From: Bradyrhizobium sp. CCBAU 51627
Lineage (GTDB): Bacteria; Pseudomonadota; Alphaproteobacteria; Rhizobiales; Xanthobacteraceae
NCBI RefSeq assembly: GCF_028128765.1
Contig: NZ_LBJG01000021.1
Location: forward strand, 1 to 64,000
DNA: 64,000 bases
Reading direction: 5' to 3'
Under the pieces are notes generated by a model, which did no database searches, was not told the origin of the DNA, and worked only from the letters and a program-made list of their open reading frames with translations. Position numbers and translations under genes: made by a program. Numbering within the stretch: position 1 is the stretch's first letter; every line of letters begins with the position of its first letter. This document shows positions 54,070-63,494 of this stretch, in pieces.

Positions 54070-55497
54070 CTACCGCTCCCGCAAGGCTTCCTGCTTGTAC
54101 CTCGCCAGCGGCGAAAGCAGGTAGCTGATGATCGTGCGCTGGCCGGTCTTGATCTCGACCGTCACGGCCATGCCGGGACCGAGCTTGACGAGCTTGTCCT
54201 CCACCTGCATGTGCGTGCGATCAAGCGAGATGCGCGCCGCGTATTCCAGTTCCTGGCCTTTCGGCTCGCTGCTTCCTTGCGCCGTGCCCGACGCGCGGTC
54301 GTTCGACCCGCCCTGCGGCCTGTCGCGCGTGATGGCATCCGTCGACACGCTCAGCACGTCGCCATGCAGGAGTCCGTAGCGGGTGAAGTTGAACGTGTCG
54401 ACCTTGATCTCCGCCTTCTGTCCCGGACGGACGAAGCCGACGTCCCGGTTGGAGAGCATGGCCTCGATCTCGAGCTGGCTCTCGCTAGGGACCACGACCG
54501 CCAGCGCCTGCGCCGGCGTCACCACGCCTCCCACCGTGTGAACGGCAAGCTGCTGCACTACGCCGTCGACCGGCGCAGTCAACTGCTGGAGCTTCGTGCG
54601 CCGTTCCGCCTTGACCACTTCCTGCGCAGCGCTCGCCACTTTCTGCTCGGCCTTGGCAAGCGCGTCATAGGTCGCCCGCCGATACTCCGCGGAGGTCCTG
54701 TCCTTCGTTTCCTTCAGCAAGGCGATGGCTGCGTCGGCTTCGCGCATCCGGCTCTGCTGGAGAACGAGATCCTGCTGAAGACCGACCAGTTCCTGATACT
54801 CGGAGAGATACACGACCTTCGAAGCCAGGGCCTTGTCGACCAGACCCTTGCGAATATCGACCCGCTCCTGGAGCACCGGGATCGTCGCCTGGAGTTTCGC
54901 CACGCTTGCCAACGTGGTCGCCCGCTCGGCTTCCTTCTGACCCTGCTGGCGCTCGATCTCGGCGAGCTTGGCATTCTGCTCGGAGCGCTGGCTGATCAAG
55001 AACTGCCGATGCATCTCGATCTCCGCGGCACTTGCGCCCTGCGGTGGTCGGAAGGCGGCAAGCGGATCCGCGGCGAGCGCCGCGCGCAGCCGCGCGGCGT
55101 CGAGCTCGGCGGCAACGAGGTCGCTCCTCTGCCGCTCCTGATCGGCTTCCGTCATCGTCGGGTCGAGTTCGATCAGGACGTCACCGGCCTTGACGGTCTG
55201 CCCGTCGCGAACGTGGATGGCTCGGACAACGCCCGTCTCGAATGGCTGGATCAGCTTGGTACGGCCGCCCGGCACGATCTTGCCCGTCGCGGTGGCGACG
55301 ATATCGACCTTGCCCAACGACGCCCATGCCAGCGCGATGCAGAACACAGCAATGATGCTCACGCCGATCGCGCGCCCGACCGGTGATGGCGGCGTTTCGG
55401 TGATTTCGAGCGCCGCCGGCAGGAACGCGATCTCATGCTGGCGGCGGCGAGGCTCGCGTCTCGGAAACGGAACTATATTTCGGCTAGCGGACGTCAT
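54070..55497 (-). CDS. HlyD-family type I secretion adaptor
   Basis: 475 aa from ATG 55497. One membrane helix (AIGVSIIAVFCIALAWASLG) precedes the biotinyl-lipoyl-like half motifs GRTKLIQPFETGVVRAIHVRDGQTVKAGDVLIELD and LTAPVDGVVQQLAVHTVGGVVTPAQALAVVVP around a long coiled-coil hairpin, and ends with the beta-barrel and KTGQRTIISYLLSPL typical of HlyD/PrsE proteins. It bridges the ABC transporter to an outer-membrane TolC, which is not encoded here. Start overlaps the ABC gene's 3' end by 14 bases. Confidence 0.93.
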   Translation of the reverse strand: MTSASRNIVPFPRREPRRRQHEIAFLPAALEITETPPSPVGRAIGVSIIAVFCIALAWASLGKVDIVATATGKIVPGGRTKLIQPFETGVVRAIHVRDGQTVKAGDVLIELDPTMTEADQERQRSDLVAAELDAARLRAALAADPLAAFRPPQGASAAEIEMHRQFLISQRSEQNAKLAEIERQQGQKEAERATTLASVAKLQATIPVLQERVDIRKGLVDKALASKVVYLSEYQELVGLQQDLVLQQSRMREADAAIALLKETKDRTSAEYRRATYDALAKAEQKVASAAQEVVKAERRTKLQQLTAPVDGVVQQLAVHTVGGVVTPAQALAVVVPSESQLEIEAMLSNRDVGFVRPGQKAEIKVDTFNFTRYGLLHGDVLSVSTDAITRDRPQGGSNDRASGTAQGSSEPKGQELEYAARISLDRTHMQVEDKLVKLGPGMAVTVEIKTGQRTIISYLLSPLARYKQEALRER

Positions 55498-58126
55498 GGA
55501 TTCCCGCCTGCAGATAATGGAGGTTTGCGTAACGCCCATTCGAGCGGATCAGTTCGTCATGGTTGCCGTCCTCGACGAGCCGGCCATGCTCGAGCGTGAT
55601 GATCCGGTTCGCATTGCGCACGGTCGAGAGTCGATGCGCGATCACGAACACGGTCCGTCCAGCGGAAATCTGCCTCATGTTCTGCTGGATGGCGCGCTCG
55701 CTTTCATAGTCCAGCGCGCTGGTCGCCTCATCGAGGATGAGGATGCGCGGATCAGTGATGAGCGCGCGGGCGATCGCGACGCGCTGGCGCTGCCCGCCGG
55801 AGAGACTAGAGCCCCGCTCGCCGACGATGGTGTCGTAGCCCTCCGGCAGCTCCAGGATGAAGTCATGCGCACCCGCGAGCGAGGCCGCCTCGATGACGCG
55901 CTCCATCGGCATGGCCGGGTCGGCAAGCGCGATGTTCTCGCGGATCGAGCGATTGAAGAGCACATTCTCCTGCAAGACCACCCCGATCTGGCGCCTGAGC
56001 CAGGTCAGATCGACCATCGCGAGATCGACGCCGTCGACCAGCACACGCCCGCTCTCCGGTACATAGAGACGCTGGATCAGCTTGGTGATGGTGCTCTTGC
56101 CCGAGCCCGAAGAGCCCACGATGCCGATCACCTGGCCGGGCTCGACGTCGAAGGACACGTCGTGCAGCACTTCAGGACCGTCGACGCGGTAACGGAAGGT
56201 CGCGTGCTCGAACGTGACCTTGCCGCGGATCGGCGGCAGGGCAGCGCGGGCCGGGCTGAAGCTCGGCTCGGGCATGGTGTTGAGGATGTCGCCGAGCCGA
56301 TCGATCGACAGACGGGCCTGGTGGAAATCCTGCCAGATCTGCGCGAGCCGCAGCACGGGCATGCTCACACGCCCCGCCAGCATGTTGAACGCGATGAGCT
56401 CGCCAACGGACAGGTCGCCGCCGATCACCAGCCTGGCGCCGACGTAGAGCGTCGCGGCGGTGACCAGCTTGTTGATCATCTGGACCGCCTGGCTCGCCGT
56501 GTTGTTCAGGCTGAGTACGCGGAAGCTCGCGCCCACATAGCCTGCCAGCTGCTCCTCCCAACGTCGCTGCATCTGCGGTTCGACCGCCATCGCCTTCAGC
56601 GTCTCGACGCCGGTGACGCTCTCGACCAGGAAGGCCTGGTTCTCCGAACCGCGATTGAATTTCTCGTCAAGGCGCCGGCGAAACAGCGGCGCAACACCAG
56701 CGGATATGCCGATGTAGAACGGGAAAGATGCAATCACGATCAGCGTCAGCGATGTCGAGTAGCAGACCATCACCGCAAGGAAGACGACGGTGAACAGGAG
56801 ATCGATCACCAGCGTGAGCGCTGAGCTCGTCAGGAACTGGCGGATATTCTCCAATTCGCGAACGCGTGCAACCGAATCGCCGACGCGGCGCGTCTGGAAA
56901 TAGGCAATCGGCAGGGCGATCAGGTGACGGAACAGCCGCGCGCCGAGCTCGACGTCGATGCGGTTGGTCGTGTGCGCGAATAGATAGACGCGTAGCGTGC
57001 CGAGAACGGTCTCGAATACGGTCAGCGCGACGAGGCCCATGACCAGAACGTCGAGCGTGCTCATGCTTCGATGCACGAGCACCTTGTCGATCACCACCTG
57101 GAAGAACAGCGGCGATACGAGGGCGAAGACCTGTAGGAAGAACGACGCGGCCAGTACTTCGCCGAGCAGGCGACGATATTTGTGGAGCGCACCGATGAAC
57201 CAGCTGATATCAAATCGCCGGGAGAGATCCGTCAGAGCCGCGCGCCGGGTCATCAGGATGATGTCACCGCCCCAGATGGCCTCGAGCTCAGCCTGTGTGA
57301 TGGATTCAGGCCGGGGCGACAACGGGCGCTGAACCAGAAGCTTGTCGTCGACGACCTTGCCCAGGATCAGGAAGCCACCGTCGCGCAGCACGGCAATTGC
57401 CGGCAGCGGCGTGACCGCGAGCCTTTGCCAGTTCGACCTCTGGGCCCGGGCCTTCAGCCCGAACTCCCGAGCGCAGCGCAGGATTTCAGTCACACCGACC
57501 CGCGCGTTGCCCATGCGATGCCGAATTTGCTCCGGATCGGCAGCAATGCCATGGCAACGCAGCAATATCGCCACCGCAATGAGTCCCGACTCATCGCTGC
57601 TTTCAGGAGCCGCCTCGTGGACGGGCACATCGCGACGTTCGGCGGCACGCGCAGACACCAGGGCATCGCCGGCGAGCGCGACCAGATCACGCCCGCGTGC
57701 AATCAGATCAGCAAAGGCATCATACGTCTGGCCGACGAGGCCTTGAGATCCGGTCAGGATCAAACGGCCGTCCCAGATTTCTTCAAATTCCGCACGCGGC
57801 ATCAACTTCGGATGGGACGAGGTCGGATGCAGCACAAGGGCAGCCTCGCCCTCGACCTTCCCGAGCAACAGGAATCCGCCATCACGCAGCGCCGCGATTC
57901 CGGGCAACGTGGTACTCGCAAGTCGCTTCCAACGCGTCGTGCATGAACGGACTTTGACCCCGAACTCATGGGCGCAGCGAAGCATCGCGCTGATGCCGAC
58001 CTCGCTCTCGCCGCAGCGGCCGCGGAGCTGGTCGGGCTCGGCAATTACGCCATGAAGGCGCAGGAACAGAGCCAGGGCCTGAAGCCCGAGATCTGCGACA
58101 TGGGCATTTCCATTCTGGATCGCCAT
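55484..58126 (-). CDS. Type I secretion ABC transporter with two C39-like domains
   Basis: 880 aa. Two tandem N-terminal C39-peptidase-like domains (about 8-130 and 178-295) share LRLHGV/LLRCHGI, EVGISAMLRCAHEFGVKVR/RVGVTEILRCAREFGLKAR and LPGIAALRDGGFLLLGKV/LPAIAVLRDGGFLILGKV. The N-terminal Cys of active C39 is replaced (Gly/Leu context), so these are substrate-docking CLD-type domains. Six-helix ABC membrane domain from about 310; Walker A GSSGSGKST (671-679), signature LSGGQ (775-779), Walker B LILDE. One CLD is usual, so this protein is longer by about 170 residues. Operon order: lyase, ABC, HlyD. Confidence 0.92.
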   Translation of the reverse strand: MAIQNGNAHVADLGLQALALFLRLHGVIAEPDQLRGRCGESEVGISAMLRCAHEFGVKVRSCTTRWKRLASTTLPGIAALRDGGFLLLGKVEGEAALVLHPTSSHPKLMPRAEFEEIWDGRLILTGSQGLVGQTYDAFADLIARGRDLVALAGDALVSARAAERRDVPVHEAAPESSDESGLIAVAILLRCHGIAADPEQIRHRMGNARVGVTEILRCAREFGLKARAQRSNWQRLAVTPLPAIAVLRDGGFLILGKVVDDKLLVQRPLSPRPESITQAELEAIWGGDIILMTRRAALTDLSRRFDISWFIGALHKYRRLLGEVLAASFFLQVFALVSPLFFQVVIDKVLVHRSMSTLDVLVMGLVALTVFETVLGTLRVYLFAHTTNRIDVELGARLFRHLIALPIAYFQTRRVGDSVARVRELENIRQFLTSSALTLVIDLLFTVVFLAVMVCYSTSLTLIVIASFPFYIGISAGVAPLFRRRLDEKFNRGSENQAFLVESVTGVETLKAMAVEPQMQRRWEEQLAGYVGASFRVLSLNNTASQAVQMINKLVTAATLYVGARLVIGGDLSVGELIAFNMLAGRVSMPVLRLAQIWQDFHQARLSIDRLGDILNTMPEPSFSPARAALPPIRGKVTFEHATFRYRVDGPEVLHDVSFDVEPGQVIGIVGSSGSGKSTITKLIQRLYVPESGRVLVDGVDLAMVDLTWLRRQIGVVLQENVLFNRSIRENIALADPAMPMERVIEAASLAGAHDFILELPEGYDTIVGERGSSLSGGQRQRVAIARALITDPRILILDEATSALDYESERAIQQNMRQISAGRTVFVIAHRLSTVRNANRIITLEHGRLVEDGNHDELIRSNGRYANLHYLQAGIHDVR

Positions 58127-58235
58127 TCTTTACTCAACCCTTCGCGACTACCGGTCGCGTGTGATGTTCCTTCTCATGCATTCACAAATATCGGCGGTGC
58201 CGCACCCAGGCGGAGAGCCTGGGTGCGGCGAGGCG

Positions 58236-60614
58236 CTAATGTTGCGGTCGGGCCAGCGGCGACTCGTGCCCCCAACCGGTCGCTTGCGACAGAGCCGCAA
58301 CGATCTGACCGCGATCCACCTGCCCGGTGTGAGCGGCCAGATACTGGTTCAGCTGCGCAAAGCTCTGGCTCGCGAGCGACGCTATCGTCGTGCCGGTCGC
58401 AGCCAGACGATCTGCCACGCCGATCGGCTGCGCTGCGGTCGTTGCCAGGGTGCTCGTAGCCGGCTCAAAGTGCTGCTGGAGCAGCTCAAAGCCGCGGCTT
58501 GCCAAGGCCACCGTGTTTGCAACGGTTGGCTGCTGGTGATGCGCAAGGTCGCTCGTCTGCGGCGCCGTCGGGGTCGCGGCCGTCGTGGTAGGAGCAGGCC
58601 CATGATCCGTCACGACGTGGTGGTGGTGGTGGTGAGACAACGTTGTGGTCGTGGTGGCCACGGGACGGGGATCCACCACGGTGATGCTCTGCGGCGAGGC
58701 TGTCGCAACGGCACCGGTGGTCGGATCCTTTGCGCTTGCCGTCAGCGTGAGCGTAGCGGTCGGATGACCCCCGCCCTTGTAGTTCGATGTCAGCGTCAGT
58801 CCGCTGTCGACCTGCGCAGCCGTCAAGGTGATGTTATTTCCCCGGAACGTCTGGCCATCAAGCGCGTCGGTAATCGTCTCGTACTTCGGCAACCCCGTGA
58901 TGTTCACCGTCACGACGTCGTTGGTATCGGTCGTTGTCACCTTGGTGCCGAGGTCGACGGTACCGCCTCTCCCGGCGACCGTGAGCGAGGTATTCGCGAT
59001 GGTCAGAACAGGCGTGGTCACCGATGTTGTCGAGGGCGCCGACGGCGTCGATGGCGGCGGATCGATCGCGAGACCGGTGAACGTCGTCATCGCGCCCGAC
59101 AGGTTCGCTGCAACGCCGGATGCGTCCGTTATGCTCGAACCGGTCGGAAGATTGACGCCGGTGATGGCGAGCGCCGACACGGTTGTGTCGGTCGAAGCGA
59201 CGGTCGTCTTGAAGGTGAGCGTGCCCGTGCCCGAACCGCCGACATAAGTGGCGGTATTGCCGTCATTGAGCGACAGCGTGGGCGTGCCCGTCACCGTCAC
59301 GGCCTCGTTGAAGGCGAGCGACAGCGTGATCGTGTCGCCGACGAGTTCGGTTCCGGTTGCGGGAGAGGCCGTGGCCTGCGTCACCGCCGGCAGGATCGGA
59401 TCGATCTGGAGACCGGTGAAGGTATGCACCGCGCCGGACAGGTTCGCCGCAACACCGGATGCATCCTTGATGCTCGCACCGCTCGGAAGATTGACACCGG
59501 TGATGGCGAGCGCCGAGGTGTTGGTGTCGGTCGACGCGACGGTCGTCTTGAAGGTGAGCGTGCCCGTGCCCGAACCACCGACATAGGTGGCGATATTGCC
59601 GTCATTGAGCGACAGCGTGGGTGTGCCCGTCACCGTCACGGCCTCGTTGAAGGCGAGCGACAGCGTGATGGTATCGCCGGCATGCTCGATGCCAGTTGAC
59701 GGAGAGGCCGTGGCCTGGGTCACTGTCGGCGTGACGATTGACGTGCCGCCCACACCCGTCCAACTGGCCGCCTGCGATCCGGTGACCAGCGTCATGTTAC
59801 GATAATCGACGGCGGCTGTCTCGGTCGCCCTGGAACGATAGATGCCGTATTCCCAATAGGTGCCTTGCCCATAACCCAGCGGACCCTGGTAGTTCACAAC
59901 CTGGTTGCCGTTGATCCAGACGTCAAGGTATCCGCCGCCGCTGTTGGAAACGTTGGCTTGGATCTTGACGTCGTTATAGACGCCGGCCTGGATCGGATTC
60001 GGGTCCGTCCAGAGTGTCAGCATATGGAGATCGGTTGACGAATTGCTGGGATTCCCACCGGGCTGAACATAGCGGGCGACAATTTGCAAATGGTCGCCAT
60101 CCAACTGGACCGCGAACGGCGGTGAGGTCCCGACACCGCTCGCGGTGTCGTCATTGTGCATTTGACCGACGATAAACCAGCCGTTCGAGCTGTTTTGAGT
60201 GTTTACAAATGACCCATTCGGCCCATTTGCCTCCACCATCAGCTGATAGTCGATGCCAACCGGAGTGCCGGCCGGGATCTCTGCACCCCAGCTGGTCGGG
60301 ACGCTCGCTGAGTCATTTTGAATTTCAGCGCGATCAACGTATGAGCCATCACCACCCCCTGCCCAGTTGTCGCCCTGCTGGACCTCGAACCGCAAGGTCT
60401 GCGCGTCGGGGCTGGTTATGCTATAGCTCTTGCCCGCCGTCTCAACTTCGTAGACGTCGCCACCGACGCCATCAAACTGGGTTCCAGGCGTGGTCTTGAA
60501 ATTCGTGATCGTGCCGGTCGTATCCAATTCAGGACTCCATCGAGTTACAGAGTTGTTTGTCTTTGACGTTGACAAGGGAATTCCACTGCCGCAGCGCGAA
60601 TGCGCGCGCGACAT
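58236..60614 (-). CDS. Secreted polysaccharide lyase-like protein, type I secretion substrate
   Basis: Up to 792 aa. Residues 30-290 (YEVETAGKSYSITSPDAQTLRFEVQQGDNW, DRAEIQND, GWFIVGQMHNDD, FAVQLDGDHLQIVARY, YLDVWINGNQVVNYQGPLGY) resemble heparin-lyase/PL20-like concanavalin-type lyases. Two 113-residue Ig/SwmB-like repeats follow, then another beta domain, a linker with six consecutive His, and a C-terminus of short hydrophobic helices. There is no classical signal peptide and no GGxGxD RTX nonapeptides; C-terminal export by the adjacent transporter is inferred from context. Start uncertain: ATG 60614 or TTG 60575. Probably cleaves the strain's own exopolysaccharide. Confidence 0.72.
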   Translation of the reverse strand: MSRAHSRCGSGIPLSTSKTNNSVTRWSPELDTTGTITNFKTTPGTQFDGVGGDVYEVETAGKSYSITSPDAQTLRFEVQQGDNWAGGGDGSYVDRAEIQNDSASVPTSWGAEIPAGTPVGIDYQLMVEANGPNGSFVNTQNSSNGWFIVGQMHNDDTASGVGTSPPFAVQLDGDHLQIVARYVQPGGNPSNSSTDLHMLTLWTDPNPIQAGVYNDVKIQANVSNSGGGYLDVWINGNQVVNYQGPLGYGQGTYWEYGIYRSRATETAAVDYRNMTLVTGSQAASWTGVGGTSIVTPTVTQATASPSTGIEHAGDTITLSLAFNEAVTVTGTPTLSLNDGNIATYVGGSGTGTLTFKTTVASTDTNTSALAITGVNLPSGASIKDASGVAANLSGAVHTFTGLQIDPILPAVTQATASPATGTELVGDTITLSLAFNEAVTVTGTPTLSLNDGNTATYVGGSGTGTLTFKTTVASTDTTVSALAITGVNLPTGSSITDASGVAANLSGAMTTFTGLAIDPPPSTPSAPSTTSVTTPVLTIANTSLTVAGRGGTVDLGTKVTTTDTNDVVTVNITGLPKYETITDALDGQTFRGNNITLTAAQVDSGLTLTSNYKGGGHPTATLTLTASAKDPTTGAVATASPQSITVVDPRPVATTTTTLSHHHHHHVVTDHGPAPTTTAATPTAPQTSDLAHHQQPTVANTVALASRGFELLQQHFEPATSTLATTAAQPIGVADRLAATGTTIASLASQSFAQLNQYLAAHTGQVDRGQIVAALSQATGWGHESPLARPQH
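59056..59733. repeat. Two 339-bp near-identical coding repeats in the lyase gene
   Basis: Matching points such as GAGAGGCCGTGGCCTG at 59362 and 59701, and GTCGA(A/C)GCGACGGTCGTCTT at 59191 and 59530, are 339 bases apart. Most of both units is the same, with a few third-position changes, so the duplication is recent or maintained by gene conversion. Confidence 0.85.
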
Positions 60615-60984
60615 ACCGCGTGCTCGAAAGTCTGGCTTCGCGAGCAGATTTCAAAGCAGTGGGTTTGTGGAGTGCCCCCCCGACTGCTGCGTGGGGTAGG
60701 TATTAACCAAACGTGGCAAAAAAACTCTCGAAATGTGATTTTACACACAGACACAGGCATACGTAGGTATGCAGTGGTGGTTGTCGTGCACCGATGCGGG
60801 CTTACAGAGGTAGATTCGCCGCGCGCCGATCAATCCCATATTACCGCGCTCGTTTTTTGACGCGCGTAATCGACGCCGGTTCCTCCAAGTGAGTCGCGAT
60901 TTCCGGTTTCAATGATGCAGCGGTCGATGCGCACTCGGTCCATCAAGCGGCGCGAAAACGAACGCGCGCAAGTGTCAGTCGAAT
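60615..60984. other. Intergenic region with an operator-like inverted repeat
   Basis: No gene. It lies upstream of the lyase-ABC-HlyD operon and holds the inverted repeat at 60757-60772. An A-rich stretch (60719-60724) and AT-rich segments are consistent with a promoter, but I could not assign -35/-10 elements. Confidence 0.5.
60757..60772. promoter_or_regulatory. Inverted repeat, candidate operator
   Basis: GCATACGTAGGTATGC: arms GCATAC and GTATGC pair perfectly around GTAG. It is 143 bases before ATG 60614 of the minus-strand lyase gene. Regulator unknown. Confidence 0.4.
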
Positions 60985-61206
60985 TCAGTGCATTGGTGCG
61001 CCGCGGGCGCTCCGCCGCCGCTTGGTTCGCTGCCGCGGGTCATCAAATTTGAGCTGGGCGGCAAGCCACTCCGAGTGCTTCCCGAAGATCATCTCCTTGA
61101 GCGTCTGCATCGTGACGCGCAACTTCTCGTTCTCGGCCTGAAGCGCGAGCACCAACTCGGTCAGAGTAGCTGGATCGGTCGGGAGAGCGTCGGGGTGAAG
61201 CGCCAT
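60985..61206 (-). pseudogene. Truncated IS66 transposase TnpC
   Basis: Starts MALHPDALPTDPATLTELVL at ATG 61206, followed by the leucine-zipper-like ALQAENEKLRVTMQTLKEMIFGKHSE of IS66 transposases, then a basic RQRTKRRRSARGAPMH and a stop. The zinc-finger and catalytic domains, several hundred residues, are absent. Confidence 0.8.
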
Positions 61207-61249
61207 GATCAAACGATACATCCGGGTGCTCCATGCTCCAGAAATCCTC

Positions 61250-61607
61250 ACCTCTCAGCCGACAAACGGCCGGCTGCTTCACGGGCTTGGGTGAGATACG
61301 CGTCCACTCCAACCCGTCAAGCAGCATCGCGAGCTGCGTCGCGCTTAGATGCACCATGCCGTCGCAGATCGGGGCCAGCTGAAGCTTCCCAGGTGCAGCC
61401 ACCTCGTGACCAGCACCATGCCGCTGCCATCCAAAGCCAGAAGCTTCACTCTGTCCATGCGCTTGCTGCGGAACACGAAGACGTCGCCGCAATACGGATT
61501 CGCAAGCAGCGCTTCGCCGACCAGCGCCGACAGCGTATGAACCGACTTGCGGAAATCGACCCGCTGCGCTCCAGCACCACCTTGAGATCGGGCCGCAACA
61601 CAATCAT
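61250..61607 (-). pseudogene. Frameshifted IS66 TnpB
   Basis: MIVLRPDLKVVLERSG (ATG 61607), then in another frame VDFRKSVHTLSALV and CGDVFVFRSKRMDRVKLL, and in a third GMVHLSATQLAMLLDGLEW, are consecutive pieces of the IS66 Orf2 protein. At least two frameshifts separate them. Confidence 0.8.
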
Positions 61608-62052
61608 CCGATGCTTCGAAGCGCTGACAGCAGCGTCGCTAGCTCCATGCCCGGCTCGACCCGGATACGCGCCCCGCTCACCTTAATCTCGACCGCCCGC
61701 CGGCCCTGGTCAATGGCGCGGCGATCTCCAAAGCCCTCGTCGGTGCCGACGAAATATGCTCGGACTCGTCAGATGTCCCGCCACCGCTCGCCGTACCGAT
61801 TTGGATCGGCACGACGCTCGGCGTCTTGCCGGCCACCACCGCAGCAAACTGGCGTCGCCACACCGTGAGCAGCCCGCGCGCAACGCCGTTGCGCCGCGCC
61901 ATCTCGGAGATGTTCGCACCGTCCTCAAGTCTCTCCGCCGCGATCCGAGTCTTCTCGCCTGTCCATCGTCGCCGCCGGCGATCCCCGGTGATCACCTCGA
62001 CGCGACGATAAGAATCACCTTCCTGCCTGGCATCATGTATGGCATTTGCCAT
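61604..62052 (-). pseudogene. Frameshifted IS66 TnpA
   Basis: From ATG 62052 the frame gives a helix-turn-helix protein (RRRRWTGEKTRIAAERLEDG, ANISEMARRNGVARGLLTVW), as in IS66 Orf1. Near 61720 it shifts frame: the family's C-terminus VEIKVSGARIRVEPGMELAT continues in another frame to a TGA overlapping the tnpB ATG. Confidence 0.8.
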
Positions 62053-62276
62053 CGCTAAACCTCCACGACTAGCTCGTGCCAGGCTCTATCGCAGGCGAGC
62101 TTCGCGATAGCGAGGTGAGGCCTCATGCCGGTTGCGTTCTACGGATCGAGAAGAAGACCTGCGACCGCATCCGCCAAACCGCGCCTCACTCACCTCGCTG
62201 TGTCCAACGGCTCAACGCTCTCCCGCGCACTGCAACATAGCCTCAAACGTCCGTCGTTAGGAATACGATCGAATGA

Positions 62277-63431
62277 TTAATCATCGGCCATATCTCTGGT
62301 AATAGCTCCTTCCCGTGTCGCGCGCGCCCTCCTATGCGCCACTCTCCGATAAAGGCAGAGATATGCGTTACACATCGCATCGAGCGAGAATGCTGTTTCA
62401 ACACGCCGACGCCCTTCGATACCGAATTGATTAGCAAGCGCCCGGTCATTGAGGAGCCTGAGCACACGATCGGTCAACACCCCAGCGTCGTGGCTCGGCA
62501 CAAGAAATCCCGTCTGGCCCTCCAGGACCAGTTCGGGAGTGCCCCCATCGTTTGTTGCCACAATTGGCTTACCCAACGCCATGCATTCGGTTATTGCGTT
62601 GGAAATGCCTTCCCCGTGTAGACGGCTGTTGGTAGCGAGAACTCCCACAGTGAAGAGATTAGCGACACTTTCTATATCTTTCCGCTGCCCCAGAAATTTT
62701 ATGTGCGGCGAATGTTCTGGTGGAACGCTATCGCGCACCCGCGGCAACATCTCACCGGTGCCGACGGCCAGAAAAGTAACATCGTCCCTAAGACGGCAAA
62801 TGCGGCAAGCCATCTCGACAAAGGTTGCGTAATCTTTTCCGGGCCTGAAGTTGGCAACCATCCCGACAATGTGGGGGGTCGTGATGCCCAACGTGCTACG
62901 AAGCTCTGCTCCGTCCGTTAAGTTAAGGATTCTTGCGGGATTAAACCCATTGTAGATCGATAGACCTTTGCGCTCGGGAATATTGTACGCAGCTAGTCCC
63001 GCGCGCGAATTGGCGACGACAATGTCTGAAAATGGGATAGTCAGCTTGCCCATCAAGTAGGTTTTATTCCACAGCGTCAGATGCGACGGCGCGTCTCGCA
63101 CAAAGCCATTGACGAAGGACGCGCCGCACAATTTCGCAACCGGAGCTGCATAGATGGAGCATATCGAGCCCCAAGAGTGGACGACATCAATCTTCAAATT
63201 GGAGGTCAGATCGTACAAGCTCTTGAAAAGGCGCAAATCCCTCCTGCCTTTGCGAATGAGCGGAATGTATTGCGCATGTTCGCTGTCAATTTCGAATTGA
63301 TCATCCTCCTCATGGGTAACCGCAACGAATGACTCTATGTCGCGGTGAGGGGAGAGCCCTCCCAAAAGTTCGACGATCTGCCGTTCTTTCCCTCCCCGGC
63401 CGATGCATTCAGTGAAGTGTAATACACGCAT
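62277..63431 (-). CDS. GT4-family glycosyltransferase
   Basis: 384-aa GT-B glycosyltransferase. N-terminal Gly-rich loop MRVLHFTECIGRGGKERQIVEL, HSWGSICSIYAAPVAKLCG in the acceptor domain; the C-terminal nucleotide-sugar domain has PHIVGMVANFRPGKDYATFV, FLGQRKDI and the EGISNAITECMALGKPIVATNDGGTPELV donor-binding motif with its E-x7-E arrangement. Probably adds a sugar during polysaccharide or glycolipid assembly at the cytoplasmic membrane; donor unknown. AT content is visibly higher here than in the rest of the window, fitting acquisition by transfer. Confidence 0.9.
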   Translation of the reverse strand: MRVLHFTECIGRGGKERQIVELLGGLSPHRDIESFVAVTHEEDDQFEIDSEHAQYIPLIRKGRRDLRLFKSLYDLTSNLKIDVVHSWGSICSIYAAPVAKLCGASFVNGFVRDAPSHLTLWNKTYLMGKLTIPFSDIVVANSRAGLAAYNIPERKGLSIYNGFNPARILNLTDGAELRSTLGITTPHIVGMVANFRPGKDYATFVEMACRICRLRDDVTFLAVGTGEMLPRVRDSVPPEHSPHIKFLGQRKDIESVANLFTVGVLATNSRLHGEGISNAITECMALGKPIVATNDGGTPELVLEGQTGFLVPSHDAGVLTDRVLRLLNDRALANQFGIEGRRRVETAFSLDAMCNAYLCLYRRVAHRRARATREGAITRDMADD

Positions 63432-63494
63432 ATCAGCACTCTCCTACGTGGACTGATTCAGTCCAAGTCGCAACGAAGCGGTTCAACACGAAAT

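Larger units (their letters stand above)
60985..62060 (-). mobile_element. Decayed IS66-family element
   Basis: Ordered remnants of all three IS66 genes (tnpA, tnpB, tnpC) lie head to tail on the minus strand, each broken by frameshift or truncation. The 3' part of tnpC with the DDE domain is missing, so the element cannot move. Terminal inverted repeats were not found. A piece of the tnpC end also occurs at 46616-46685. Confidence 0.82.
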
